DNA from: an uncultured Acetatifactor sp. | GTDB lineage: Bacteria > Bacillota > Clostridia > Lachnospirales > Lachnospiraceae | Length of the DNA stretch: 64,000 nucleotides | Direction of reading: 5' to 3' | Assembly: GCA_947627535.1 (NCBI GenBank) | Contig: CANQWM010000012.1 | Location: forward strand, 1-64,000 | Position numbers and translations under genes: made by a program | In this document: positions 51,966 to 61,084 of the stretch, in pieces | Layout of the letters: every line of letters begins with the position of its first letter | How positions within the stretch are numbered: the stretch's first letter is position 1 | Notes under the pieces: model-generated | The model's database searches: none | What the model was told of the DNA's origin: nothing | Seen by the model: the letters and a program-made list of their open reading frames with translations, nothing else

Positions 51966-52811
51966 TCAATAATTCTTTTCGCCTTCCCCGCCCTGATTTC
52001 TGCTTTCCAGTCTGCGCACCACAGCCATCAACAGCATCATGATAAACGCCATGACCATGGAGACAGCGCTTCCAAAATTCCATTCTCCCACGGTGATGAA
52101 CTGGTTTTCAATCAGATTGCCGATCAGGAAATACTGGCCCCCGCCCAGCAGCTTTGGAATAAAGAAAGAACTCACCGCCGGCAGGAACACCAGCGTAATG
52201 CCGTTTACCACTCCCGGAAGGGAAAGGGGAAGCGTAACCCTGAAAAAAGCCTGGGCCGGATTCGCTCCCAGATCCGATCCCGCCTCCAGCAGCGCTCCAT
52301 CCATCTTGCACAGGGAGGTGTTAATCTGCAGGATCATAAAGGGCAGAAAATTATAGACCATCCCAAGAAGAACAGCCCCCTCCGTATACAGCAGTTCCCT
52401 TTCTCCGGGCAGGAAAAAGGAAACGATTCTCTGGATCAGCCCTCCCTCCGTGAGCAGGCCGATCCATGCGTAGGTCCTGACCAGCATATTGATCCACATT
52501 GGGATCGTAATGCAGAGAATCAGCCGGCTTTGCAGCCGCTCCCCGCATCTGGAAATAAAATATGCCACGGGATACCCCAGCAGAAGACAGATAACCGTCG
52601 TCTTCACCGCGATCCACAGGGAACGCCAGAGGATCTTCAGGAAATCCGGATCCGTAAAGAACGTAACGTAATGATCCAGCGTGACGGAGAAGGAAAAAAT
52701 GCTGTTTCCCGGCTCCGTGACCGAGTAAAAGGCGATCAGCGCCATAGGCAGCACCAGCATGACCGCTGCCCACACAAGATAGGGGATCGCCAGCTGTGAA
52801 AATCGTTTCAT
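51966..52811 (-). CDS. potB: Spermidine/putrescine ABC transporter permease PotB
   Basis: The 281-residue permease has six hydrophobic segments and the EAA motif (EAGSDLGANPAQAFFRVTLPLSLPG, about residues 178-202). It forms the heterodimeric channel with PotC. ATG 52811 is supported by AGGAGGG about nine bases upstream; the longer frame starts in potA. It lies 19 bases after potA and 41 before potCD. Confidence 0.93.
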   Translation of the reverse strand: MKRFSQLAIPYLVWAAVMLVLPMALIAFYSVTEPGNSIFSFSVTLDHYVTFFTDPDFLKILWRSLWIAVKTTVICLLLGYPVAYFISRCGERLQSRLILCITIPMWINMLVRTYAWIGLLTEGGLIQRIVSFFLPGERELLYTEGAVLLGMVYNFLPFMILQINTSLCKMDGALLEAGSDLGANPAQAFFRVTLPLSLPGVVNGITLVFLPAVSSFFIPKLLGGGQYFLIGNLIENQFITVGEWNFGSAVSMVMAFIMMLLMAVVRRLESRNQGGEGEKNY

Positions 52812-52830
52812 GTTTTTCTTCCCTCCTGAA

Positions 52831-54408
52831 TCACTCCGGCATTCTCGCCATGACATGGATATCCTCCGGGAAAAAGGTAAGACCCACCTCCTGGCCCTCC
52901 TGCGTGTAATCCGTGGTGTGGATCTTAAATTCCCGGCCCGGCGTCCAGAAGGTGATCGGATAAATCCCTTCCGTGACCGTGTCCGGATCAAAATCATAAT
53001 CCACGGTGATTTCTACACTCTCGTTTTCGTTGCTCAGCTTCCACGCCTGGGCGTTGGCCCATGTCCGGATGTCAATATCCAGCGCCTGCGACTCCCGGAT
53101 CTCGTCCACGGTGGTCATAAAGTTAAAGGCCATGACGCCTTCATTCGCCTTTTCGTTTCTGACAAAGGGCTGATTGACCACATGAATGGTGCGTTCCACG
53201 CTCAGTCCGCCGGCCGTTGAAAACCGGACCGGATAATCTCCTTCCTTTTCCTCCAGCTCATACTCGATCCTTGCGATGGAGATGTACTCGTCGCTGGCCG
53301 GATCCCACGCCTGGGCGTTGGAACGGGCAATGATCTCTTTGTCATCGAGCTTTTTCACGTCTTCAATATCCACATAGAAGTCCGTGGCGCTCATCTTTTC
53401 CTTTCCGTCGCCGCTGACCGCGTCCCGGTTCTGGGTCACCTGCATATTCACCGTGACCTTTGTTCCGGGGACGGTCTCCACCATGATCTCATAATGAACG
53501 CCTTTAAACAGTACGCTCAAAACTTCTCCTGTCATCTTGCCGTCTTTTACGTCCACAATGTCGATATCTTCCGGACGGATGACCACATCCACCGGTTCGT
53601 TTTCCTTAAAGCCGTAATCCACACAGTCAAAGGTGAGATCGTCAAACCGCACCTTGTAGTCCTGCGGCATGACGCCCGGGATGATGTTGCTCTCGCCGAT
53701 AAAGTTCGCCACATACCGGTTTGCCGGTTCATTGTAGATTTCCTGCGGCGTTCCGATCTGCTGGATCTCGCCGCCCCTGATCACCACGATCTTGTCCGAC
53801 ATGGTCAGCGCCTCCTCCTGATCATGGGTGACAAAGACAAAGGTAATGCCCACTTCCTGCTGGATCCGCTTCAGTTCATACTGCATTTCCTTGCGCAGCT
53901 TTAAGTCCAGCGCCGCCAGGGGCTCATCCAGAAGAAGCACCTTCGGCTCGTTGACAAGGGCCCGGGCAATCGCCACCCTCTGCTGCTGTCCGCCGGACAG
54001 GAGCGCGGTGTTCTTGTTTTCATACCCCTCCAGGCCGATCAGCTTGAGCATCTTCATAACCTTCTGCTCGATCACGTCCTTCCCCATCTTTTTGATCTTC
54101 AGGCCGAACGCAATGTTTTCATACACATTCAGATGGGGAAACAGCGCATATTTCTGGAAGACCGTGTTGACCTCCCTCTTATAGGGAGGTTTCCCGCTGA
54201 TCTCCTCCCCGTCAAAGATCACCTGTCCCTCGTCGGCACTCAGGAAACCGCCCAGAATCCGCAGCAGAGTAGTCTTCCCGCACCCGCTGGGGCCTAAGAG
54301 AGTGACAAATTCATTTTCGTAAATATCAAGGCTTACGCCTTTTAAGACGATCTGATTGTCGAAACTTTTCACGATATTGCGAAATTCGATTAATTTTTTC
54401 CCCTGCAT
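52831..54408 (-). CDS. potA: Spermidine/putrescine ABC transporter ATPase PotA with a duplicated module in its C-terminal domain
   Basis: The ATPase core has Walker [10 protein letters not shown] (39-47), the signature LSGGQQQR (137-144), Walker B VLLLDEP (157-163) and H-loop THD. After residue 235 a TOBE-like regulatory domain begins ([21 protein letters not shown]) and ends at the extreme C-terminus ([13 protein letters not shown]). Between them, residues ~345-500 are extra: two related modules, each opening with NAQAW (364-368 and 452-456) and containing EG-x-YP-[IV]-x-F (389-396; 480-487). The two are 88 residues apart and share a 17-base identical stretch in the DNA. Ordinary PotA is about 370 residues; this is 525. 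Start ATG 54408 follows AGGAG. Confidence 0.93.
   Translation of the reverse strand: MQGKKLIEFRNIVKSFDNQIVLKGVSLDIYENEFVTLLGPSGCGKTTLLRILGGFLSADEGQVIFDGEEISGKPPYKREVNTVFQKYALFPHLNVYENIAFGLKIKKMGKDVIEQKVMKMLKLIGLEGYENKNTALLSGGQQQRVAIARALVNEPKVLLLDEPLAALDLKLRKEMQYELKRIQQEVGITFVFVTHDQEEALTMSDKIVVIRGGEIQQIGTPQEIYNEPANRYVANFIGESNIIPGVMPQDYKVRFDDLTFDCVDYGFKENEPVDVVIRPEDIDIVDVKDGKMTGEVLSVLFKGVHYEIMVETVPGTKVTVNMQVTQNRDAVSGDGKEKMSATDFYVDIEDVKKLDDKEIIARSNAQAWDPASDEYISIARIEYELEEKEGDYPVRFSTAGGLSVERTIHVVNQPFVRNEKANEGVMAFNFMTTVDEIRESQALDIDIRTWANAQAWKLSNENESVEITVDYDFDPDTVTEGIYPITFWTPGREFKIHTTDYTQEGQEVGLTFFPEDIHVMARMPE
53041..53321 (-). repeat. Intragenic duplication within potA
   Basis: The 17-base sequence CCACGCCTGGGCGTTGG (plus strand) occurs at 53041-53057 and 53305-53321, 264 bases (88 codons) apart and in frame. 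Both encode NAQAW. The protein similarity around them extends for about 50 residues, which points to duplication of one domain. Confidence 0.75.
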
Positions 54409-54477
54409 CTGCCGTCTTCTCCTCTCCAAATCTGTCCTTTTCCCGTCAGTCATTTTTTACGTGTAGAAACACGCATA

Positions 54478-54505
54478 ATTATACACATCTTCCGCGTAAT
54501 TGCAA
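54478..54505 (-). promoter_or_regulatory. Sigma-A promoter of potA-potB-potCD
   Basis: Minus strand: TTGCAA (54500-54505), 16 bases, TATAAT (54478-54483). A short CGTGT-TTCT-ACACG hairpin follows in the leader. Confidence 0.75.
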
Positions 54506-54539
54506 TAGTCTGGGCGAAAAAAAGAGGAAGATGTCTTCC

Positions 54540-54568
54540 TTGTCAAACCGCGCGTATGTTGATATAAT
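54540..54568 (+). promoter_or_regulatory. Sigma-A promoter of the binding protein-sensor kinase pair
   Basis: TTGTCA (54540-54545), 17 bases, TATAAT (54563-54568), pointing away from the pot operon; the two promoters are divergent and 34 bases apart. Confidence 0.8.
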
Positions 54569-54624
54569 AATTAAGTTCTTGTTCCTTCCCGGAACACCTT
54601 TATCCACGAAAGGGGGATATCAGA

Positions 54625-56106
54625 ATGACAAAATCTTTTCTCAGAGCGATCACCGGGCTTGCCGGCGCGTCTGCCGTCCTGCTTCTCGGCGGCTGCGGCA
54701 AAAGCGTCGGAAAGGGGATAACGCTTGATCCCGAAAACCCTACGCAGATCACAATATGGCACTACTACAACGGTTCCCAGCAGGCGGCCTTCGACCAGCT
54801 TGTAGAAGAGTTCAACCGTACCCAGGGAAAAGAGCTGGGTATCTACGTGACCGCCAACAGCCAGGGCAATGTAAGCGATCTGGAGAGCAGTGTGCTGGCA
54901 TCCTTTCAAAAAGAAGTAGGGAGCAGCGAACCGCCCGATATCTTCTCCTCTTACGCGGACACCGCTTATACCATCGACCAGCTCGGCATGCTTATCAATC
55001 TGGAAGACTACATGACGCAGGAGGAGCTGGACACTTATGTAGATTCCTTTGTGGAAGAGGGGCGTATCGGCGAAAACGGAGAGCTGCGCATCTTCCCCAC
55101 CGCAAAATCCAGCGAGATCTTCATGATGAGCAAAACGGACTGGGAGCCTTTTGCGGCGGCGACGGGTGCATCCCTGGACGACCTTGCCACTCTGGAGGGT
55201 GTAGCGGCCACGGCTGAGGCTTACTATGAATGGACAGATGCCCAGACCCCCGACATCCCCGACGACGGCAGGGCCTTCTACGGCAGGGACGCCATGGCTA
55301 ACCTGTTTTTGATAGGCTCCATGCAGCTTGGCACAGAGCTGTTTCAGGTAAAGGATGCTGGGGTAACGATCCAGGCAGACAAAAATGTAATGCGCAGAAT
55401 CTGGGATACTTATTATGTTCCATATGTAAAAGGATATTTTTCCTCTTATGGCAGGTTCCGTTCAGACGACGTCAAGATCGGGGAAATCATTGCTTATACG
55501 GGTTCCACATCCTCCGCCAATTATTTCCCGGACGAGATAGAAACGGCAGACGGCACGAAACACATCGATTATATTATTCTGCCCGCCCCCATATTTGAGG
55601 GCGGAACACCCTATGCGGTACAGCAGGGCGCCGGAATGGTTGTCACCAAAAGCACGCCGGAAAGGGAATACGCAGCTGTCACCTTTTTAAAGTGGTTCAC
55701 CGCCGAGGAAAACAATCTGCTCTTTGGCTGTACCTCCGGTTATATGCCCGTAAAGAAAAACGCATTCTCCGCCGAAATGCTGGATAAGACCATTGCTGAC
55801 AATGACCTGCAGGTGCCGGGCAAAACCTATGAAACCCTGGTCTCCTGTTTCGACACGGCAAAGACTACCACCCTGTACACCAATAAGGCTTTCGACCACG
55901 GCGCTGCCGCCCGCAATGTATTGGAGTACAACCTTTCCGACAAGGCCGAAGCAGACCGCGCAGAGGTTCTGGAACGGATGGCGCAGGGCAGTTCTCTTGA
56001 GGAGGCCTGCGCTGACCTGATCGACGATCAGGCCTTTGAAGACTGGTTCGCTTCCTTTACAGCCGCGCTGAACGAGGCGGCGCAAGGATCGTCCCCCGCA
56101 TCGTAA
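54625..56106 (+). CDS. Extracellular solute-binding lipoprotein (family 1-like)
   Basis: The 493-residue protein has a lipoprotein signal with lipobox LLGGC (Cys 24) and a binding-protein fold pattern (ITIWHYYNGSQQAAFDQLVEEF; PPDIFSSYADTAYTIDQLGM; later VQQGAGMVVTKSTPEREYAAVTFLKWF). This resembles sugar-type ABC binding proteins, but no permease or ATPase of that class is nearby. Instead a sensor kinase begins 84 bases later on the same strand. It is therefore likely to present a ligand to the kinase. ATG follows AAAGGGGG. Ligand unknown. Confidence 0.88.
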   Translation: MTKSFLRAITGLAGASAVLLLGGCGKSVGKGITLDPENPTQITIWHYYNGSQQAAFDQLVEEFNRTQGKELGIYVTANSQGNVSDLESSVLASFQKEVGSSEPPDIFSSYADTAYTIDQLGMLINLEDYMTQEELDTYVDSFVEEGRIGENGELRIFPTAKSSEIFMMSKTDWEPFAAATGASLDDLATLEGVAATAEAYYEWTDAQTPDIPDDGRAFYGRDAMANLFLIGSMQLGTELFQVKDAGVTIQADKNVMRRIWDTYYVPYVKGYFSSYGRFRSDDVKIGEIIAYTGSTSSANYFPDEIETADGTKHIDYIILPAPIFEGGTPYAVQQGAGMVVTKSTPEREYAAVTFLKWFTAEENNLLFGCTSGYMPVKKNAFSAEMLDKTIADNDLQVPGKTYETLVSCFDTAKTTTLYTNKAFDHGAAARNVLEYNLSDKAEADRAEVLERMAQGSSLEEACADLIDDQAFEDWFASFTAALNEAAQGSSPAS

Positions 56107-56189
56107 ACCGCAGGGAACACCGGTAAGCCCCGCCTTTGTGCTTTAAAACACAGAACCTGAGATTCAGATTCAGAAGGAGATCCCGCGAT

Positions 56190-59100
56190 TTGAACGCAAA
56201 ATCCAACCATACCGCAAAACCCAGACGCATATTCCGGCTCTTCCTGGTCCCCCTGCTCTGCCTGATCATCATGCAGGCAGCAATTTCCTTTGGGACCGTA
56301 TACTTAAGCGGTGCCTTTTCCACGATCCGCAACTACGCCCCGGACCGGCTTAAGCAGGTCACGGAGACCCGCAGCATCATTCTGGAAAACGATATGACAC
56401 AAAGATGGACCGCTCTGGAGGAGGAATATGAGCTGGCGGGACATCTGCTGTCGGAGCATCTGGCGCAGAAGGGCATGTCCTTAACCGAGTTTCTGAAGGA
56501 TCCCGCCGCGCAGGATGACTATTTTACGGCCCTCTTTCCCACATGGGGATACCTTCTGCGCAAAAACTCCACAACAGGTGCTTTTATCATTCTGGGCCAG
56601 CCGGATTCCACCAACAACGACAGCACACTGAAGGCACTCTACATTCGCGACAGCGATCCGGACACCAACCCCGCGGATTACTCCGATCTGCTTTTAACGA
56701 TAGGACCGTCGCAGATCACCAGAGATTACCGGGTCCCCTTTGATATTTACTGGAAAACGGCCCTTTCCCTAAAGCCCTGGGGTGAGTCGGAGGCGGACAG
56801 CTTCTTTTACCAGCCTTACCTGACAGCCTGCCGGAATCCTTCCGCCAGGGTAATGGACTGCTGCTACTGGAGCGCGCCTTTCTGCCTGGAGGGACGGGAG
56901 GATACCGATCCCTATCGGATGATCACCTACTCGATTCCTCTCATCGCAGAGGACCAGACGGTATACGGCGTCATGGGAATTGAAATCTCCTTATCCCGTC
57001 TGTCGGAATGTCTCCCCTACAGGGAGGTAAACTCCAACCATGAGGGCGGCTACCTGCTGCTTAGAAAGGAGGCGGAAAATTCCTATCGGGTGATCTGCGC
57101 GACCGGTTTATTTTCCAATGACACCGTTGACGGTAAAAATACGTTGGAGCTGGCAGAAACAACACTGCCGGATTTATACCGGATCAACGCCCTGGGCCGG
57201 AAGGATCCTCTCTATCTGACAGCGAATCCTCTGACTCTCTACAATACCAATACCCCATTTTATGAACAGGGATGGTATCTGGCAGGGATGGAAACCCACG
57301 ACGCTCTGTTCGGCAGCAGTGCCAGACTGTCCGGCATCTTCGTTACAGCTACCCTTTTTGCGTTGGCCATAGCGGTCTTTCTGTCCTATCTGCTCGTAAG
57401 GAAGATCACCGGGCCCATCCTGCGTCTGTCCGAATGTATCCGGACCAGTCCAGAAAATGAATTAAAGACTTTTGACAAAGGCGCCATTGCGGAGATCGAT
57501 GAACTGTACGATACGATCCATCATCTGACCGAGCGGCAGAAAAAGACAGAATGGGATCTGCAGGAAGAAAGAGAACGGTATCGTCTTGCCCTCCAGAACA
57601 ACTCCGATATCCTTGTCACCTACGACCCGGAACAGGATCTGGCAACCTTCTACAATCTGGATAACAGCGGCACAGAAACCCATATAGAAAACCTGATGCA
57701 GAAGCTGGCAAAGGAAAACTACATCCATCCCGCCGACAAGCGGGTGGTCCTGGCACGGATCCAAAATATCCAAACCGGGCTTTCTGTCTCCTTCCGCACC
57801 AACTGGATGACCGAGGATCACGAGTACCAGTGGTGTGAACTGACAGGACGTATCCTGACGGATGCCGACGGAAACCATAAGACCTTCATCGGTTCCATGC
57901 ACAACATTCACGATCTGAAAACCAGGGAACTTGCAGCAAGCGAATCCATGTATCTGGATCCGCTCACAAAGCTATATCTGCGCTCCTCCGGAGAAGATAT
58001 TGTGCGCAGCCAGATCCGCAGCGGGCGGGGAGGCTGTCTGCTGCTGATCGATGTGCGCAATTTCCTGCAGCTCAACGAGGAATACGGCATGGCGGTGGGC
58101 GATGTCATTCTCGAGGAACTGGGCCATATGCTGCTGGACTGGAAAAACAGGAACAATGCCGCACAAAGCGTACTGATCCGCTTTGGCGGCGATGAATTTA
58201 TGCTTTGGCTGGATGATTATTCCGATGCCGCAGCAGCGGCGGCCGCCCAGGAATTCTGCGATGCCACAAGACGTCTCTACGCCGATGGGGACCTGAATCT
58301 GGAACTGATCTGCGGCGGTGCGCGCTGTGAGGAAGCGGATTACGACAAACTGAGGGCCAATGCCCGCTGCGCTCTCTCCTATGCTTCCGCCCATAATATA
58401 CCCTGCTGCTTTTATCATGAACTGCCGGCGGACAGCCAGACAGCGCCAAAACAGATCACTCCCATCGAACACTCCGACGCGGACACACACAGCATTGTAC
58501 CGATCACGTTCAGCTTTTTTGACAAGAGCAGTGAAGTGGACAACATTCTGACCATCCTGCTCCCAAAGCTGGGAAGATATTTTGCAGCGGACGATATCCT
58601 GCTGATCGCCGCAAACAGGGAATTTTTCACGGTAAAGCCCACGCACCAGTGGCACAGGTGTCCCGACACGGAGCCCGACCATGCGCTGATCCACTTTTCG
58701 CCCCAGGATTTCGATGGGTTAAACCAGGCCCTTTGGCGGGAACGTCCCTCTTATCTGTCCGTATCCAGACTCAATCAGAATATGTGCCGTTTTCTGCGGG
58801 TCGAAAGCGGGAAATGCGGCTACGTCTTCCCGCTCTATGACAACAATAATTATACCGGCGCGCTCCTGTTCCTGAGGGAGAGCAGCGCCCAGAACTGGAC
58901 GGAGGATCAGGCCAGGGAAATCCTGGAAGTGGTCAAAATCATCGAGGCCAATATCAACAGGCAGCGGTACGATTCCGCCAGCCGGGCCAAAAGCGACTTT
59001 CTCTCCCGCATGAGCCATGAGATCCGCACTCCCATGAATGCCATCATCGGCATGACCTATATCGCGCAAAACCATATCAAAGATCCGGAAAAGATTGCCG

Positions 59101-60125
59101 AGGACCTAAGCAAGATCAGCCAGTCCTCACAGTATCTGCTGGGACTGATCAACGACATACTGGATATGTCCAGAATTGAGAGCGGAAAACTGACACTGGA
59201 ATGCTCGGACTTTAACTTAAACGATATGACAGAAAATATCACTACCCTTATCAGGCCCCAGGCACAGGCGAAGGATATCGTCTTTGAAACAGATATTTCC
59301 TTGTCCTGCCCTTATGTAGCGGGAGACTCCCTGCATCTGAATCAGGTATTGATCAACCTTCTCGGCAACGCGGTCAAATTTACGCCCGCCGACGGCCGCA
59401 TCACGCTGACGGTACACCAGGAGGCAGACGGTAAAACATACTTCTCTGTCCGCGATACCGGTATCGGCGTAAGCCCTGAAAATCAATCCCGCATCTTTGA
59501 ATCCTTCGAGCAGGCGGAAGGGAGCACCACCAGAAAATACGGCGGGACAGGCCTGGGGCTCGCCATCAGCAGACGCCTGGTACAGATGATGGGCGGCAGT
59601 CTCAGCCTGAACAGTGAACCGGGAAAAGGAAGCGACTTTTTCTTTACCATCACGCTTCCCCTGGTCAGACCGCAGGAACAGAGCAATCATCCGGCGCGGC
59701 CCGATTCCGGCATACCGACGCTCTCCTCCGCAGAAGGCCTGCATATTCTTCTGGTGGAAGACAATGAACTAAACATTGAGATCGCACAGACCATTCTGGA
59801 AACGGAAGGCGCTGTGGTGGATCTCGCCCGCAACGGCCAGGAGGCTGTAGACCGTTTCCTCTCCGGGAATCCGGACCGCTATGACCTGATCCTGATGGAT
59901 ATTCAGATGCCCGTTATGGACGGTCTGGAGGCCACCCGCATGATCCGGCGTTCCGATCACCCGAGAGCCGCCACGATCCCCATTATCGCCATGACAGCAA
60001 ACGCCTTCGACGAGGACATGAAAAAATCGGTGGAAAGCGGTATGAACGGTCATCTTTCAAAGCCTATTGAGATCGACAAGTTCTTCCAGACCATTTCCCA
60101 GTTTGTGAAGGAAAGACCCCACTGA
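56190..60125 (+). CDS. Hybrid sensor histidine kinase with PAS, GGDEF, GAF-like and receiver domains
   Basis: The 1311-residue protein has a membrane segment (~15-40), a large extracytoplasmic Cache-like sensor, a second membrane segment (~380-405), HAMP, PAS (~460-580), a GGDEF domain (~587-750) with intact GGDEF at 666-670, a GAF-like region (~770-920), HisKA with SHEIRTPMN (phospho-His 943), an ATPase domain (NLLGNAVKFTP, GTGLGLAIS) and a receiver with phospho-acceptor D1237 (LILMDIQMPVMDG). Start TTG 56190 is chosen because AAGGAG is ten bases upstream. It could both phosphorylate a partner and make c-di-GMP; activity of each is inferred. It follows the lipoprotein gene, its likely input. 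Confidence 0.93.
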   Translation: MNAKSNHTAKPRRIFRLFLVPLLCLIIMQAAISFGTVYLSGAFSTIRNYAPDRLKQVTETRSIILENDMTQRWTALEEEYELAGHLLSEHLAQKGMSLTEFLKDPAAQDDYFTALFPTWGYLLRKNSTTGAFIILGQPDSTNNDSTLKALYIRDSDPDTNPADYSDLLLTIGPSQITRDYRVPFDIYWKTALSLKPWGESEADSFFYQPYLTACRNPSARVMDCCYWSAPFCLEGREDTDPYRMITYSIPLIAEDQTVYGVMGIEISLSRLSECLPYREVNSNHEGGYLLLRKEAENSYRVICATGLFSNDTVDGKNTLELAETTLPDLYRINALGRKDPLYLTANPLTLYNTNTPFYEQGWYLAGMETHDALFGSSARLSGIFVTATLFALAIAVFLSYLLVRKITGPILRLSECIRTSPENELKTFDKGAIAEIDELYDTIHHLTERQKKTEWDLQEERERYRLALQNNSDILVTYDPEQDLATFYNLDNSGTETHIENLMQKLAKENYIHPADKRVVLARIQNIQTGLSVSFRTNWMTEDHEYQWCELTGRILTDADGNHKTFIGSMHNIHDLKTRELAASESMYLDPLTKLYLRSSGEDIVRSQIRSGRGGCLLLIDVRNFLQLNEEYGMAVGDVILEELGHMLLDWKNRNNAAQSVLIRFGGDEFMLWLDDYSDAAAAAAAQEFCDATRRLYADGDLNLELICGGARCEEADYDKLRANARCALSYASAHNIPCCFYHELPADSQTAPKQITPIEHSDADTHSIVPITFSFFDKSSEVDNILTILLPKLGRYFAADDILLIAANREFFTVKPTHQWHRCPDTEPDHALIHFSPQDFDGLNQALWRERPSYLSVSRLNQNMCRFLRVESGKCGYVFPLYDNNNYTGALLFLRESSAQNWTEDQAREILEVVKIIEANINRQRYDSASRAKSDFLSRMSHEIRTPMNAIIGMTYIAQNHIKDPEKIAEDLSKISQSSQYLLGLINDILDMSRIESGKLTLECSDFNLNDMTENITTLIRPQAQAKDIVFETDISLSCPYVAGDSLHLNQVLINLLGNAVKFTPADGRITLTVHQEADGKTYFSVRDTGIGVSPENQSRIFESFEQAEGSTTRKYGGTGLGLAISRRLVQMMGGSLSLNSEPGKGSDFFFTITLPLVRPQEQSNHPARPDSGIPTLSSAEGLHILLVEDNELNIEIAQTILETEGAVVDLARNGQEAVDRFLSGNPDRYDLILMDIQMPVMDGLEATRMIRRSDHPRAATIPIIAMTANAFDEDMKKSVESGMNGHLSKPIEIDKFFQTISQFVKERPH

Positions 60126-60175
60126 CCTGTTTTCCGGCGGATGCAGGTTTTTGTCCGGACGGGCGGCTTTTCATG

Positions 60176-60207
60176 ATTCCAGCTTTTCACAATTCCAGCT
60201 TTTCAAA
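60176..60207. repeat. 16-base tandem repeat across the end of the LRR gene
   Basis: ATTCCAGCTTTTCA-CA / ATTCCAGCTTTTCA-AA is repeated in tandem on the plus strand, and a third partial copy (GCTTTTCA) precedes it at 60167-60174. The minus-strand stop TGA of the LRR gene (60187-60189) falls in the repeat. Probably a slippage product. Confidence 0.7.
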
Positions 60208-61074
60208 AAACCGGGAGCCTGCCGTCGCATCTTCCCGCTGATTCAGAAAATAGGCCTTCATTTCGGGATGATCCTCTCCGATATCCTTCAGGATCATCCC
60301 CATATTTTCTTCCGTCAGGCATCCCAGAGCGGCGAACAGCTCATAATACTCCCGCTCGTCCCCGTGTTCCCCAAGAAGCACCTGCCAGGTCTCCTCGCTT
60401 GCGCATCCCCTGGTATGCGCAAGGAGATAGTCCCTCGCCGTCTCCCGGTCCTGAGACGTCAGGCCCTCGGAGTGGAGAAGTCTCAGAAACAGAAGCCTTA
60501 CCTTCATTTTTCTCCGCCCGTTCCGATAGGCCGCCGGATCCGTGCTGCCGTAATCTTCCTCCCCGCACAGCACCTGTCTGGAATATCCTTCCTGATCGGA
60601 AGTTCCAAGCACCGCCAGCATCCTGGCGTCCCAGCGTTTCAGCCACTCCACGCTCCCCGCTTCCTTAAGGTCCAGCAGATAGGGCGCGTCCGCCACGGTA
60701 GCCGCGGCGGCTAGAAGCGCCGCAACCGTCTGACTTTTCCCTCGAACCGTAAGTTTTTTCAGCTTTCCGCATTCCAGGAACACTTTTTTCCCAAACCTAA
60801 TGTCCCGATCAGGAAATTCCACCCGTTCCAGATTGTCGCAGTAAGCGAACGCCCAGTCCCCGATCTCTTCCACCGTGTCCGGGAGAGAAACTTTTCTCAG
60901 ATCCTTTTTGCTTAAAAAAGCCTTCTTTTCCACGGCCGTCACCGGATATCCTTCCAGTTCGCCGGGTACGGCCACTTCCCCCGCAAACCCCTGCCATCCG
61001 GTGATCCATGCGTTTCCCCGCCTTATGTCGTAATACAGACAGCCGTCAGAAAACGGCAGTTCTTTCTCCCTCAT
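60187..61074 (-). CDS. Leucine-rich repeat (BspA-type) cytoplasmic protein
   Basis: The 295-residue protein has a short N-terminal LRR_5/BspA-like region: VTAVEKKAFLSKKDLRKVSLPDTVEEIGDWAFAYCDNLERVEFP (residues 45-88, described as two to three repeats), then a helical C-terminal domain with no assignment (LLFLRLLHSEGL; YYELFAALGCLTEENM). No signal peptide or anchor is visible, so it should stay in the cytoplasm. It begins 10 bases after the MoxR-type ATPase and is last in that three-gene operon. Function unknown; a partner-binding role is likely. Confidence 0.75.
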   Translation of the reverse strand: MREKELPFSDGCLYYDIRRGNAWITGWQGFAGEVAVPGELEGYPVTAVEKKAFLSKKDLRKVSLPDTVEEIGDWAFAYCDNLERVEFPDRDIRFGKKVFLECGKLKKLTVRGKSQTVAALLAAAATVADAPYLLDLKEAGSVEWLKRWDARMLAVLGTSDQEGYSRQVLCGEEDYGSTDPAAYRNGRRKMKVRLLFLRLLHSEGLTSQDRETARDYLLAHTRGCASEETWQVLLGEHGDEREYYELFAALGCLTEENMGMILKDIGEDHPEMKAYFLNQREDATAGSRFFEKLEL

Positions 61075-61084
61075 ACCGCGCCCC

